A stretch of DNA of 41,691 bases from an uncultured Saprospiraceae bacterium. Its GTDB lineage: Bacteria > Bacteroidota > Bacteroidia > Chitinophagales > Saprospiraceae. Below the pieces are notes generated by a model. It was not told the origin of the DNA. It searched no databases and saw nothing but the letters and a program-made list of their open reading frames with translations. A program made the translations under genes and the position numbers. This document shows, in pieces, positions 1-8,728 of this stretch; position 1 is the stretch's first letter; the number at the start of each line of letters is the position of its first letter. The DNA is taken from the NCBI GenBank assembly GCA_937125475.1, contig CAKZLL010000396.1:1-41691 (forward strand), written 5' to 3'.

Positions 1-1089
1 GCTTTATTAACCGATGGGCTTAAATCAGAGCGCGAACAAGGTATAACGATTGATGTTGCTTATCGTTATTTTAATACACCAAAGCGCAAATTTATTATTG
101 CAGATACGCCTGGGCATATTCAATATACTCGGAATATGATCACTGGCGCTTCTACTGCAAATGTTGCGTTGATTTTGATTGATGCTCGAAAAGGAGTAGT
201 GGAACAAACGCGTCGTCATGCGATTATCGCGTCTTTATTACAAATTCCGCATTTGGTGATTTGTATTAATAAGATGGATTTAGTGGATTATGACGAAAAG
301 ATTTATCAGCAAATTCAAAGCGATTTTGAAAAATTTGCGGCTAAACTAAATGTTTCTGATGTTCATTTTATTCCAATTTCGGCATTGTTAGGTGATAATG
401 TGGTTCATAGATCTCCAAAGACATCTTGGTATGAAGGACAAACATTAATGTATTATTTAGAAAATGTACATATTGCCAGCGACCGAAATTTTATAGATAC
501 ACGGTTTCCTGTTCAATATGTCATTCGACCATATAATGATGAATTTCATGATTATCGAGGCTATGCTGGTACAGTCGCAGGAGGTGTTCTAAAAAAAGGC
601 GATAAAATCATGTTATTACCATCAGGTTTTACATCAAAGATCGCTAAAATCGATACTTTTGATGGCGAGCAAGAAGTGGCATTTCCACCGCAATCCGTTA
701 CAATTTTAATCGAAGATGATTATGATTTAAGTCGAGGAGATATGATTGTTAGAGTAAATAATCAGCCAACTGTTACGCAGAATATTGATTTAATGTTATG
801 TTGGTTTGATAACGAAAAACCATTGAGAGAGCGAGGAAAATATACTATACTTCATACGACAAAAGAGGCAAGGTGTATTGTAAAGGAAGTGAGATATAAA
901 CTGGATGTCAATACACTACATCGAAATTTAGAAGATAAAACGTTGAAAATGAATGATATTGGTCGAGTTGTATTAAGAACGACTAAACCGTTATTCATTG
1001 ATGCTTATCGCAAAAACAGAATTACAGGAAGTGTTGTTTTGATTGATGAGAATACGAATAGTACAGTCGCAGCAGGGATGATTATATAA
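1..1089 (+). CDS. cysN: Sulfate adenylyltransferase subunit 1 (CysN), 5'-truncated
   Basis: GTPase subunit of ATP sulfurylase, which with CysD makes adenosine 5'-phosphosulfate from sulfate and ATP in the cytoplasm. The frame is open from base 1, so the window cuts the gene; 362 residues remain of a family usually about 420-480 long. The missing part includes the P-loop. Still visible are the switch region EQGITIDVAYRYF (about residues 17-29), the G3 motif DTPGHIQY, the G4 motif NKMD and two following beta-barrel domains. There is no C-terminal APS-kinase (CysC) fusion. The stop lies only 10 nt before galE, so the two may be cotranscribed, which would link sulfate activation to the polysaccharide locus. 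No sulfotransferase is visible in the window. Family call is confident; a role in glycan sulfation is inference. Confidence 0.93.
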   Translation, partial: ALLTDGLKSEREQGITIDVAYRYFNTPKRKFIIADTPGHIQYTRNMITGASTANVALILIDARKGVVEQTRRHAIIASLLQIPHLVICINKMDLVDYDEKIYQQIQSDFEKFAAKLNVSDVHFIPISALLGDNVVHRSPKTSWYEGQTLMYYLENVHIASDRNFIDTRFPVQYVIRPYNDEFHDYRGYAGTVAGGVLKKGDKIMLLPSGFTSKIAKIDTFDGEQEVAFPPQSVTILIEDDYDLSRGDMIVRVNNQPTVTQNIDLMLCWFDNEKPLRERGKYTILHTTKEARCIVKEVRYKLDVNTLHRNLEDKTLKMNDIGRVVLRTTKPLFIDAYRKNRITGSVVLIDENTNSTVAAGMII

Positions 1090-1099
1090 AAAATATTAT

Positions 1100-2119
1100 A
1101 TGAAAATATTAGTTACAGGTGGATGTGGATATATAGGTAGTCATACGATGGTCGATTTAATCAATCACGGCTTTGAAGTAATTTGTTTAGATAGTAATAT
1201 TCGATCTGATAATAGTGCGCTAGAAGGTGTATTTAAGATTACAGGTCAGAAAGTTAAGCATTACCCAATTGATTTATGCGATTTAAACGCAACACGAGCA
1301 TTGTTTAAAACTAATGCTGATGTTGTTGGAATTATACATTTTGCAGCATTGAAAAGCGTAGGAGAATCAGTTGACAAGCCGCTTTTATATCATCAAAATA
1401 ATATTATAAGTCTGTTAAATTTGTTACAATGTGTACAAGATTTTAATATTCCTAATTTTATTTTCTCTTCCTCTTGTTCGGTATATGGAAATGCTGCCGA
1501 GCTACCTGTAACTGAAAAAACACCTCTACAAGAAGCTGAAAGTCCTTATGCACGGACTAAACAAGTTGCGGAATATATTATTGAGGATTTTTATAATTCT
1601 CGTCCAGATTTAAATAGTATTATTTTAAGGTATTTCAATCCAGCAGGAGCACACCCGAGTCTTTTGATTGGCGAAAAACCTTTTGGCTCGCCAGTTACTT
1701 TAGTACCTGTTATCACTGATACGGCATTAGGTAAACGAGCAAAGTTAAAAGTTTTTGGAACTGATTACGATACGCGAGATGGTTCATGTATTAGAGATTA
1801 TATTTATATCATGGATTTGGCAAATGCACATACAAAAAGTGTTCAATATTTGCTAAAAGGCGAGGTTGATAATAATTGTGATATTCTAAATTTAGGAGCG
1901 GGAGAAGGTGTTTCTGTATTAGAAATGATTCATGCTTTTGAAGAGACAACAGGAGTTTCATTGAATTATGAATTAACAGATAGGAGAGAAGGAGATATTG
2001 TAGCAGTCTATGCTGATTCTTCCAAAGCGAAAAATAAAATCGGTTGGATTCCTCAATATAATGTAAAAGATATTATGAAAACGGCTTGGGGCTGGGTTCA
2101 ACGTAATAATAATAAATAA
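1100..2119 (+). CDS. galE: UDP-glucose 4-epimerase
   Basis: Extended short-chain dehydrogenase that interconverts UDP-glucose and UDP-galactose (or the N-acetyl forms) with bound NAD. It is 339 aa, the normal length. The Rossmann motif GGCGYIGSH is at residues 7-15, the catalytic serine lies in the SSSCSVYG segment (about 123-130), and the Y-x3-K pair is Y150/K154. The C-terminal part around GDIVAVYAD (about 293-301) is characteristic of GalE. It is the first gene of the long + strand polysaccharide block, 10 nt after cysN and 3 nt before rfbB. Which of Glc/Gal or GlcNAc/GalNAc it prefers cannot be read from sequence alone. Confidence 0.95.
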   Translation: MKILVTGGCGYIGSHTMVDLINHGFEVICLDSNIRSDNSALEGVFKITGQKVKHYPIDLCDLNATRALFKTNADVVGIIHFAALKSVGESVDKPLLYHQNNIISLLNLLQCVQDFNIPNFIFSSSCSVYGNAAELPVTEKTPLQEAESPYARTKQVAEYIIEDFYNSRPDLNSIILRYFNPAGAHPSLLIGEKPFGSPVTLVPVITDTALGKRAKLKVFGTDYDTRDGSCIRDYIYIMDLANAHTKSVQYLLKGEVDNNCDILNLGAGEGVSVLEMIHAFEETTGVSLNYELTDRREGDIVAVYADSSKAKNKIGWIPQYNVKDIMKTAWGWVQRNNNK

Positions 2120-2122
2120 CGA

Positions 2123-3199
2123 ATGGAGCATTCAAAATCATACGATAGACATATTCTAATTACGGGCGGAGCTGGTTTTATTGGTTCTCATGTAGTTCGC
2201 TTATTTGTTAACCAATATCCGAATTATCAAATTGTTAATTTAGATAATTTGACCTATGCAGGGAATCTGGAGAATATCACAGACATAGAAACGGCTGATA
2301 ACTATACTTTTGAAAAAGGTGATATAACGGATCTATCCTTTATTCAAACTCTTTTTCAAAAATACTCTTTTGATAGTGTCATTCATTTAGCCGCAGAATC
2401 TCATGTGGATCGTTCGATTACAGAACCATTAGAATTTATCAAAACGAATGTGTTAGGTACAGCGACTTTATTACAAGTGGCAAAAGAAACTTGGAAAAAT
2501 GATTGGAATGGGAAACTATTCTATCATGTTTCTACCGATGAAGTTTATGGCTCATTAAGTCTTGGTAAGGATATGTTTACCGAAGAAACAGCTTATGATC
2601 CGCGTAGCCCATATTCGGCTTCAAAAGCCAGTTCGGATCATTTTGTAAGAGCTTATTCACATACCTACAAGATGCCGATTGTTTTGTCAAATTGTTCTAA
2701 TAATTATGGTTCTTACCAATTCCCAGAGAAATTAATTCCGCTTTTTATTAATAATATTTTGCATGAGAAGCCACTTCCTGTTTATGGAGCTGGATTGAAT
2801 GTAAGAGATTGGCTTTGGGTAGAAGACCATGCAAAAGCGATTGATGTTATTTTTCACAAAGGGCGATTAGGCGAGACCTATAATATAGGTGGTCATAATG
2901 AATGGCAAAATATAGCTTTGATTAGGTTATTGTGTCGTTTGATGGATGAAAAGTTGAAGAGAGACAATGGTTCATCTGAAAAATTAATTACTTATGTGAA
3001 GGATCGTGCTGGACACGATCTTCGTTACGCAATTGATGCTTCAAAACTAGAAAAAGAATTAGGTTGGAAACCATCTTTACAATTTGAAGAAGGATTGAGT
3101 AAGACCATAGATTGGTATTTGGAAAATACAAAATGGTTAGAAAATGTAACTTCGGGGAATTATCAAAAATATTACGAAGCACAATATCAAAATAGGTAA
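2123..3199 (+). CDS. rfbB: dTDP-glucose 4,6-dehydratase
   Basis: Makes dTDP-4-keto-6-deoxyglucose from dTDP-glucose, the branch point to rhamnose and amino-deoxy sugars. It is 358 aa, as usual for RfbB/RmlB. NAD-binding GGAGFIGSH is at residues 15-23, the active-site STDEVYG at 137-143 (Thr138, Asp139, Glu140), and Y164-x3-K168 follows; the HLAAESHVDRSI segment near residue 88 is typical of RfbB. It follows galE by 3 nt. The usual partners rfbA, rfbC and rfbD are absent from the window, so either they lie elsewhere or the keto-sugar goes to an aminotransferase. Start is the ATG right after the galE stop. Confidence 0.95.
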   Translation: MEHSKSYDRHILITGGAGFIGSHVVRLFVNQYPNYQIVNLDNLTYAGNLENITDIETADNYTFEKGDITDLSFIQTLFQKYSFDSVIHLAAESHVDRSITEPLEFIKTNVLGTATLLQVAKETWKNDWNGKLFYHVSTDEVYGSLSLGKDMFTEETAYDPRSPYSASKASSDHFVRAYSHTYKMPIVLSNCSNNYGSYQFPEKLIPLFINNILHEKPLPVYGAGLNVRDWLWVEDHAKAIDVIFHKGRLGETYNIGGHNEWQNIALIRLLCRLMDEKLKRDNGSSEKLITYVKDRAGHDLRYAIDASKLEKELGWKPSLQFEEGLSKTIDWYLENTKWLENVTSGNYQKYYEAQYQNR

Positions 3200-3268
3200 A
3201 ATTCTATTCTTAGAAGTCAGATACTAAAGATTTAGAAAAAGATTTATTGGACGTTTTTAGTGAAAAAT

Positions 3269-4315
3269 ATGAAAAAAATCTTAGCCATTATAGGCGCAAG
3301 ACCTCAATTTATCAAACACGCTCCCATTGAAATTGCTTTCAAGGGCAAAGCGGAATTGGTCAGCATTCATACAGGACAGCATTATGACCATAATATGAGT
3401 CAAATCTTCTTTGACGAATTAGGAATGAGAGCGCCAAAATATATGTTGCAAGTTGGAAGTCATTCACATGGCATTCAGACTGGAAAAATGATGATTGAGA
3501 TAGAAAAAATTGTGTTGGAAGAAAAACCAGCCGCAATTTTAGTATATGGAGATACCAATTCAACTTTGGCTGGCGCACTCATCGGATCGAAATTACATAT
3601 CCCAATCATTCATATTGAGGCAGGATTGCGATCATTTAATAAGACAATGCCCGAAGAGATTAATCGAATTTTGACGGATCATGTGTCAGCTATGTTATTT
3701 GTTCCCACTCAAAACGCGATTGATAATCTTACAAAAGAAGGCGTTATAGAAAATATCTTCCTCACTGGCGATGTCATGAAAGACATGGTTAATATTGTGA
3801 AAGGGAAAAATATTCTAGGTAGAAATGAAGATAGTGAGACTTATTATTATGCTACAATTCATCGACCTTACAATACTGATGAGAAAGAGCGTTTGGCATA
3901 TATATTAAGTATTTTTAATGAATTGCCTTATCAGGTTAAATTCCCAGCGCACCCACGAACGCGCCATAAAATGAAAGCATTTGGTTTAGACGAAAGTCAG
4001 TATTCAAACGTTATTTTTTGCGAGCCATTTTCTTATTTTGATAATATGAAACAATTGGCAAATGCTAGAGCTTTAATTACGGATTCTGGTGGAATGCAAA
4101 AAGAAGCCTATTGGATGAAACGAAAATGCATCACCATTCGAACCGAAACGGAATGGATAGAAACGCAACATGATGGTTGGAATACACTTATGTTCGATGA
4201 TTTATCCAATTTGGGAGAAATAATAGAAACATCATCTGAAAATTGGAAAGCCGATTTATACGGAGAAGGAAATGCCTCGGATGAAATTGTAAAACTAATT
4301 ATTGCAGATATTTAG
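3269..4315 (+). CDS. wbpI: UDP-N-acetylglucosamine 2-epimerase family, WbpI/WlbD type
   Basis: Non-hydrolysing NDP-sugar 2-epimerase of about 348 aa. Conserved segments are IGARPQFIK near the N-terminus, TGQHYDHNMS, YGDTNSTLAGAL, HIEAGLRSF, MPEEINRILTDH and TDSGGMQKEAYW. The ARPQFIK and MSQIFFDELG signatures recall epimerases acting on UDP-2,3-diacetamido-2,3-dideoxyglucuronate (WbpI, WlbD) rather than the GTRPE-type WecB; this is from memory of the families. The next gene, 3 nt away, is a WbpB-type dehydrogenase of the same pathway, which supports this reading. I chose the ATG at 3269; an in-frame GTG at 3260 would add three residues. Plain UDP-ManNAc synthesis (WecB) is the alternative. Confidence 0.85.
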   Translation: MKKILAIIGARPQFIKHAPIEIAFKGKAELVSIHTGQHYDHNMSQIFFDELGMRAPKYMLQVGSHSHGIQTGKMMIEIEKIVLEEKPAAILVYGDTNSTLAGALIGSKLHIPIIHIEAGLRSFNKTMPEEINRILTDHVSAMLFVPTQNAIDNLTKEGVIENIFLTGDVMKDMVNIVKGKNILGRNEDSETYYYATIHRPYNTDEKERLAYILSIFNELPYQVKFPAHPRTRHKMKAFGLDESQYSNVIFCEPFSYFDNMKQLANARALITDSGGMQKEAYWMKRKCITIRTETEWIETQHDGWNTLMFDDLSNLGEIIETSSENWKADLYGEGNASDEIVKLIIADI

Positions 4316-4318
4316 ATT

Positions 4319-5284
4319 ATGAAAAAATTTGGACTGATAGGAGCAGCAGGTTATGTAGCTCCTCGGCACATGAAGGCTATTCGGGATACGAATAATAATT
4401 TAGTTGCAGCATTAGATAAATTTGATTCTGTAGGTATTATTGATAGTCATTTTCCTAATGCAGCATTTTTCACAGAATTTGAACGATTTGATCGATATCT
4501 AGAAAAAATTAAACGAAAAGGGAATAAGATTGATTACGTTAGTATTTGTTCTCCTAATTATTTGCATGATGCCCACATTCGTTTTGGTTTAAGACATCAA
4601 GCGGACGTAATTTGCGAAAAGCCAATTGTCCTGAATCCTTGGAATATTGATGCATTAGAAGAAATAGAAAAGGAAACGGGAAGAAATGTGTATAATATCC
4701 TTCAATTGCGTTTGCACCAAAGTGTCATCGAACTTAAAAAGAAAATTGATGAAGGTCCAGCAGATAAGATTTATGATGTAGATTTAACATATCAGACTTC
4801 ACGTGGCAATTGGTATTATACGAGTTGGAAAGGTGATGTTGAAAAATCTGGAGGTATTGCCACCAATATAGGTGTGCATTTTTATGATATGCTTTGTTGG
4901 ATTTTTGGCGCTGTCAAAAAAAGTGTTGTTCATGTACATACCCATGATCGTGCAGCAGGATATTTTGAATTAGAAAGAGCTAGAGTTCGTTGGTTTTTGA
5001 GTATTAATTATGATACACTTGCAGAAGAATTAAAAGCGAAAGGTGCAAGAACTTATCGCTCTATTATGATAGAAGGAGAAGAGTTCGAATTTAGTGGCGG
5101 TTTTACGGAATTACACACTCGAAGCTATGAACACATTTTAGAAGGTCATGGTTTTAGAATAGGTGAAGCGCGAAAAGCAATACAAACTGTTCATGATATT
5201 CGACACACCACACCAATTGGCTTGAAAGGAGATTATCATCCCTTAGCAAAATTACCATTAGCAAAACATCCATTTAGCAAATAA
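4319..5284 (+). CDS. wbpB: Gfo/Idh/MocA-family UDP-amino-uronate 3-dehydrogenase, WbpB/WlbA type
   Basis: Predicted NAD-dependent oxidoreductase that oxidises C3 of UDP-GlcNAcA before 3-amination. It is 321 aa. The N-terminal Rossmann fold begins GLIGAAGYVAPRHMKAI (residues 5-21); the substrate loop SICSPNYLH and the family EKPIVL motif follow, then a C-terminal alpha/beta domain with the GNWYYTSWKGD segment. The N-terminal sequence style (GAAGYVAPRHMKAI and a D near the end of beta-2) matches WbpB/WlbA. It sits 3 nt after the WbpI-type epimerase. The downstream DegT aminotransferase (21047) and hexapeptide acyltransferase (12606) could act as WbpE and WbpD. Family call is firm; the exact substrate is inferred from context. 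Confidence 0.87.
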   Translation: MKKFGLIGAAGYVAPRHMKAIRDTNNNLVAALDKFDSVGIIDSHFPNAAFFTEFERFDRYLEKIKRKGNKIDYVSICSPNYLHDAHIRFGLRHQADVICEKPIVLNPWNIDALEEIEKETGRNVYNILQLRLHQSVIELKKKIDEGPADKIYDVDLTYQTSRGNWYYTSWKGDVEKSGGIATNIGVHFYDMLCWIFGAVKKSVVHVHTHDRAAGYFELERARVRWFLSINYDTLAEELKAKGARTYRSIMIEGEEFEFSGGFTELHTRSYEHILEGHGFRIGEARKAIQTVHDIRHTTPIGLKGDYHPLAKLPLAKHPFSK

Positions 5285-5285
5285 A

Positions 5286-5417
5286 CGTATTCGGAGTTTG
5301 TTCTTCATTGTAAGACAAAAGAATTCGGATAGGAGAGGTGAATTAAAATATAATGTCAACGAAGGAGTAGAGTTGTCTTTGGATTTTATAAAAAGTAATA
5401 AAACAAATAACAGATGA
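5286..5417 (+). pseudogene. Possible relic of a nucleotide-sugar epimerase C-terminus
   Basis: The 129-bp gap before the UDP-glucose dehydrogenase gene carries a stop-free frame ending at a TGA that overlaps the next ATG as ATGA. Its last codons read like the tail of an extended SDR sugar epimerase (KYNVNEGVELSLDFIKSN), similar in spacing to the ends of GalE and RfbB here. There is no start codon or Rossmann fold, so if real it is only a remnant, perhaps left by replacement of an older gene. A chance open frame cannot be excluded at this length. Confidence 0.3.
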
Positions 5418-6730
5418 ATATAGCAGTAGTAGGAACAGGTTATGTTGGTTTAGTAACAGGAACTTGTTTTGCCGAGACAGGGAATAGAGTAATATGCGTG
5501 GATATAGACGCAGATAAGGTTGAACGCATGAGAAATGGCGAAGTTCCTATTTACGAACCTGGTCTAGAATTATTGTTTGAAAGGAATACTAAAGCAGGTC
5601 GTTTAACTTTTACGACTAATCTCGAAGAAGGTATTAAAGATGCAACCATTATTTTCCTAGCATTACCAACTCCTCCAGGAGAAGATGGCTCTGCTGATTT
5701 ATCTTATATTTTGGGTGTTTCTAAGGATTTAGGTAGTCTAATTACAGACTATAAAATAATTGTTGATAAAAGTACTGTTCCTGTGGGGACAGCAGAACGC
5801 GTACATGGCGTATTGGCTGAACATTTGAGCGAGGAATTATTTGATGTAGTGTCTAATCCTGAGTTTTTAAGAGAAGGATTAGCGGTTGAAGATTTCATGA
5901 AGCCAGATAGAATAGTTATTGGAACGGATAGCGATCGAGTACAAACAGTAATGAAACGTTTGTATGAGCCGTTTGTACGTCAAGGAAATCCAATTATTTT
6001 CATGGATGAGCGCTCTGCTGAAATGACGAAATATGCTGCTAATTCATTTTTAGCGACAAAGATTTCGTTTATGAATGAAATTGCTAACCTTTGCGAATTG
6101 ACTTCTGCAAATGTAGATAAAGTCCGTATTGGTATTGGATCTGACCCACGTATTGGTAAGCGTTTTCTTTTCCCTGGTGTTGGTTATGGTGGTTCTTGTT
6201 TTCCTAAAGATGTGAAAGCATTGATCAAAACATCAGAAGTTAATAAATATGATTTTAAGATTTTAAAATCTGTAGTTGAAGTTAATAAATTACAAAAATC
6301 CGTAATGGTTGATAAGATCAAAGATTATTATCAAACGGACGATTTATCAAGCAAGACTATTGCAGTTTGGGGATTAGCATTTAAGCCTAATACAGATGAT
6401 ATTAGAGAAGCGCCTTCTATTACCATTCTCAAAGGTTTGTTAGCAGAAGGAGTGAAGATAAAAGCTTATGATCCAGAAGCTATGGAGAATATCCGTGGTA
6501 TTTTTGGTGATCAAATTGAATTGGTTGATGACCAATATGAAGCGCTTATTGATGCAGATGCTTTAGCAATCATTACAGAGTGGAATGCTTTTGAAACACC
6601 AAGTTTCAAGGTGATCAAAAAATTATTGAAAGACCAAGCTATCTTTGATGGTAGAAATCTGTATAACCTAGAACAGATGAAAGAACTTGGATTTTATTAT
6701 GAAAGTATTGGTAGAGAAATAGTAAAATAG
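5414..6730 (+). CDS. ugd: UDP-glucose 6-dehydrogenase
   Basis: Oxidises UDP-glucose to UDP-glucuronate with two NAD. The 438 aa are typical of the family. NAD-binding GTGYVGLVTG is at residues 7-16, FLALPTPPGEDG at about 81-92, the substrate-binding KYAAN with K206, and the catalytic cysteine C262 within GVGYGGSCFPKD (255-266); the C-terminal domain has WGLAFKPNTDDIREAPS. Its product feeds the UDP-glucuronate 4-epimerase that follows and perhaps other uronic acids. A UDP-GlcNAc 6-dehydrogenase role (WbpA) is possible given the WbpB/WbpI-type neighbours, but the sequence looks more like the UDP-glucose enzyme. Followed by a 13-bp hairpin at 6743-6783. Confidence 0.95.
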   Translation: MNIAVVGTGYVGLVTGTCFAETGNRVICVDIDADKVERMRNGEVPIYEPGLELLFERNTKAGRLTFTTNLEEGIKDATIIFLALPTPPGEDGSADLSYILGVSKDLGSLITDYKIIVDKSTVPVGTAERVHGVLAEHLSEELFDVVSNPEFLREGLAVEDFMKPDRIVIGTDSDRVQTVMKRLYEPFVRQGNPIIFMDERSAEMTKYAANSFLATKISFMNEIANLCELTSANVDKVRIGIGSDPRIGKRFLFPGVGYGGSCFPKDVKALIKTSEVNKYDFKILKSVVEVNKLQKSVMVDKIKDYYQTDDLSSKTIAVWGLAFKPNTDDIREAPSITILKGLLAEGVKIKAYDPEAMENIRGIFGDQIELVDDQYEALIDADALAIITEWNAFETPSFKVIKKLLKDQAIFDGRNLYNLEQMKELGFYYESIGREIVK

Positions 6731-6742
6731 AAGTTACTAAAG

Positions 6743-6783
6743 TGGTTTTCTATCAATTATGATTAATAACTGATAGAAAACCA
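6743..6783 (+). other. Intergenic hairpin after ugd
   Basis: Perfect 13-bp inverted repeat (TGGTTTTCTATCA and TGATAGAAAACCA) around a 15-nt loop, in the 104-nt gap between ugd and the next epimerase gene. There is no T run on either side, so it is not a standard intrinsic terminator. It could set mRNA stability or processing inside the operon. Confidence 0.6.
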
Positions 6784-6834
6784 TAAAATTATAAAAAAAG
6801 TATTTTCAATCCCTAGATATTGAAATGATTTAAT

Positions 6835-7872
6835 ATGAAAATTTTAGTTACAGGAAGTGCAGGTTTTATAGGCTTTCATTTAGTTAAGAAATTACTTAAT
6901 CGAGGAAATGAAATAGTAGGAATTGATAATATTAATGCCTATTATGATGTCAATTTAAAGTATAGTCGATTAGAAGATACAGGCATAAAAAGGGAAGAAA
7001 TTGCCTATAATATGCCCGTAACCAGTCATACTAATGAAAAATATACTTTCATTAAATTGGATTTGAGCGATAGAGCTAATATGACCGCTTTATTTGCTAA
7101 TTATCAATTTGATGCGGTTTGTAATTTGGCAGCACAAGCAGGTGTTCGATATAGTATTGAAAACCCTAATGCTTATATTGATAGTAATATCGTTGGTTTT
7201 GCTAACATATTGGAAGGCTGTCGTCATAATAATATTAAGAACTTGGTATATGCTAGTAGTTCAAGCGTTTATGGTTTGAATAAAAAAGTACCATTTTCGA
7301 CTGAAGATAATGTTGATCATCCAATTTCATTATATGCTGCTACTAAAAAAAGCAATGAATTGATGGCACATACCTATAGTCATCTCTATGGAATACCGAC
7401 AACTGGATTAAGATTTTTTACGGTTTATGGCCCTTGGGGAAGACCAGATATGGCGTATTTCCTTTTTACTAAAGCTATTCTTTCAGGAAAACCGATTAAA
7501 GTTTTTAATGAAGGGAACATGAGTCGAGATTTCACTTATATCGCTGATATCGTGGAAGGGATAATTAAAGTGATTGATAATCCACCTGTTGGAGCTGAAA
7601 AAGCAACTTCTTTATCAACAGCGCCATATAAAGTATATAATATTGGGAATAATGCTCCTGTGAATTTATTAGAATTTATCGAAACGATAGAAGGGGCAAT
7701 TGGGCAAGTAGCAGAAAAGATAATGATGCCAATGCAGCCTGGAGATGTTTATACAACTTATGCTGATGTTCAAGATTTAGTGAATAATTTAGGCTATCAG
7801 CCCAAAACGACTATCCAAGAAGGTATTGGTGATTTTATGAAATGGTATATGAAATTTTATAAACAAGATTAA
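6835..7872 (+). CDS. UDP-glucuronate 4-epimerase (extended SDR)
   Basis: Predicted to convert UDP-glucuronate, made by the preceding dehydrogenase, to UDP-galacturonate. It is 345 aa. The Rossmann motif GSAGFIGFH is at residues 7-15, followed by the GIDNINAYYDVNLKYSRL segment, which is a hallmark of the LpsL/Cap1J/GAE epimerases. The catalytic region YASSSSVYG and the Y-x3-K site in LYAATKKSNELMAHTYSHLYG are intact, as is RFFTVYGPWGRPDMA. The gene order ugd then epimerase makes a two-step UDP-GalA branch. UDP-GlcNAc epimerisation is a less likely alternative. Confidence 0.9.
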   Translation: MKILVTGSAGFIGFHLVKKLLNRGNEIVGIDNINAYYDVNLKYSRLEDTGIKREEIAYNMPVTSHTNEKYTFIKLDLSDRANMTALFANYQFDAVCNLAAQAGVRYSIENPNAYIDSNIVGFANILEGCRHNNIKNLVYASSSSVYGLNKKVPFSTEDNVDHPISLYAATKKSNELMAHTYSHLYGIPTTGLRFFTVYGPWGRPDMAYFLFTKAILSGKPIKVFNEGNMSRDFTYIADIVEGIIKVIDNPPVGAEKATSLSTAPYKVYNIGNNAPVNLLEFIETIEGAIGQVAEKIMMPMQPGDVYTTYADVQDLVNNLGYQPKTTIQEGIGDFMKWYMKFYKQD

Positions 7873-7978
7873 ATCATTATTCATTTTTATTCCCCATCTA
7901 TCAAAAAATATAGTTCAAATTTGGAAGATCATTTAGCATTTGGACTAATTATGTAAGTTTAACAATAAAAATAAATCA

Positions 7979-8728
7979 ATGGCAACTAAAGATTATAGAG
8001 ATTCTCATACCTATGAAGGGAAAGGAGCAAATTATGCAGAGAGCTTTCATAAACAGAATCATAAAAGATTCATGTGGGAGTGGGAACAGAAAATCCTCAA
8101 AAAAATTGGTGCAAAGTATTTAAAAGATAAACCAGCATCTAGTTATTTAGATTTTGCTTGCGGTACAGGAAGAATTTTGGGTGTCATGAGCCAATTTGCA
8201 TCAAAATCTACTGGTGTAGATATTTCAGCATCTATGCTGGAAGTCGCGAAAAAAGAACTTAATAATGTTGAGTTCTATGAGGCTGATCTAACGAGAGATA
8301 ATGTTTTAGGTACACAGAAATTTGATGCAATTAGTGCGTTTAGATTTTTTGTAAATGCACAACAAAGCCTTAGAGAGGAGGCATTAGAAGCATTAGCGCC
8401 AATGCTTAAAGATGATGGAGTTTTTGTTTTTAATATACATAAAAATACAAATAGTATTTCTTGTACATTATCTCGTTGGAATGGAGCAATAAGAGGAAAA
8501 AAATTGAGTAATAATTTTAATACTTTGAGTGTTAATGAGATGAAAAAAATGTTAGCGAAGCATAACATAGAAATCGTAGAAACATATCATAGAGGTATTG
8601 TCCCAGTTTTCAATGATGACACTAAAATTCCATTAGGATTATTAGATGGAATAGAATCTTTTAGTGCAGCAATCAAAGTATTTAATCCATTTACGACTCA
8701 TATTATTCTTGTATGCAAAAAGAAGTAA
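7979..8728 (+). CDS. Class I SAM-dependent methyltransferase
   Basis: A 249-aa soluble protein with a class I methyltransferase fold: motif I DFACGTGR at residues 58-65, an acidic residue ending beta-2 (TGVDISASM, about 78-86), and the motif for beta-4 (FDAISAFRFF). No membrane segment is seen. The substrate is unknown; position suggests a sugar, sugar phosphate or other small substituent of the polysaccharide. Its last 16 nt overlap the start of the following kinase-like gene in another frame, which implies translational coupling and a joint role. Confidence 0.85.
   Translation: MATKDYRDSHTYEGKGANYAESFHKQNHKRFMWEWEQKILKKIGAKYLKDKPASSYLDFACGTGRILGVMSQFASKSTGVDISASMLEVAKKELNNVEFYEADLTRDNVLGTQKFDAISAFRFFVNAQQSLREEALEALAPMLKDDGVFVFNIHKNTNSISCTLSRWNGAIRGKKLSNNFNTLSVNEMKKMLAKHNIEIVETYHRGIVPVFNDDTKIPLGLLDGIESFSAAIKVFNPFTTHIILVCKKK

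Noticed and set aside
3200..3268. Protein-like frame in the gap before the WbpI-type gene (DTKDLEKDLLDVF)
   Set aside because: Only about 20 codons, bounded by a stop, and not recognisable as a known gene end.
8275..8568. 97-codon open frame on the minus strand
   Set aside because: Antisense to the methyltransferase gene, with no recognisable domain.
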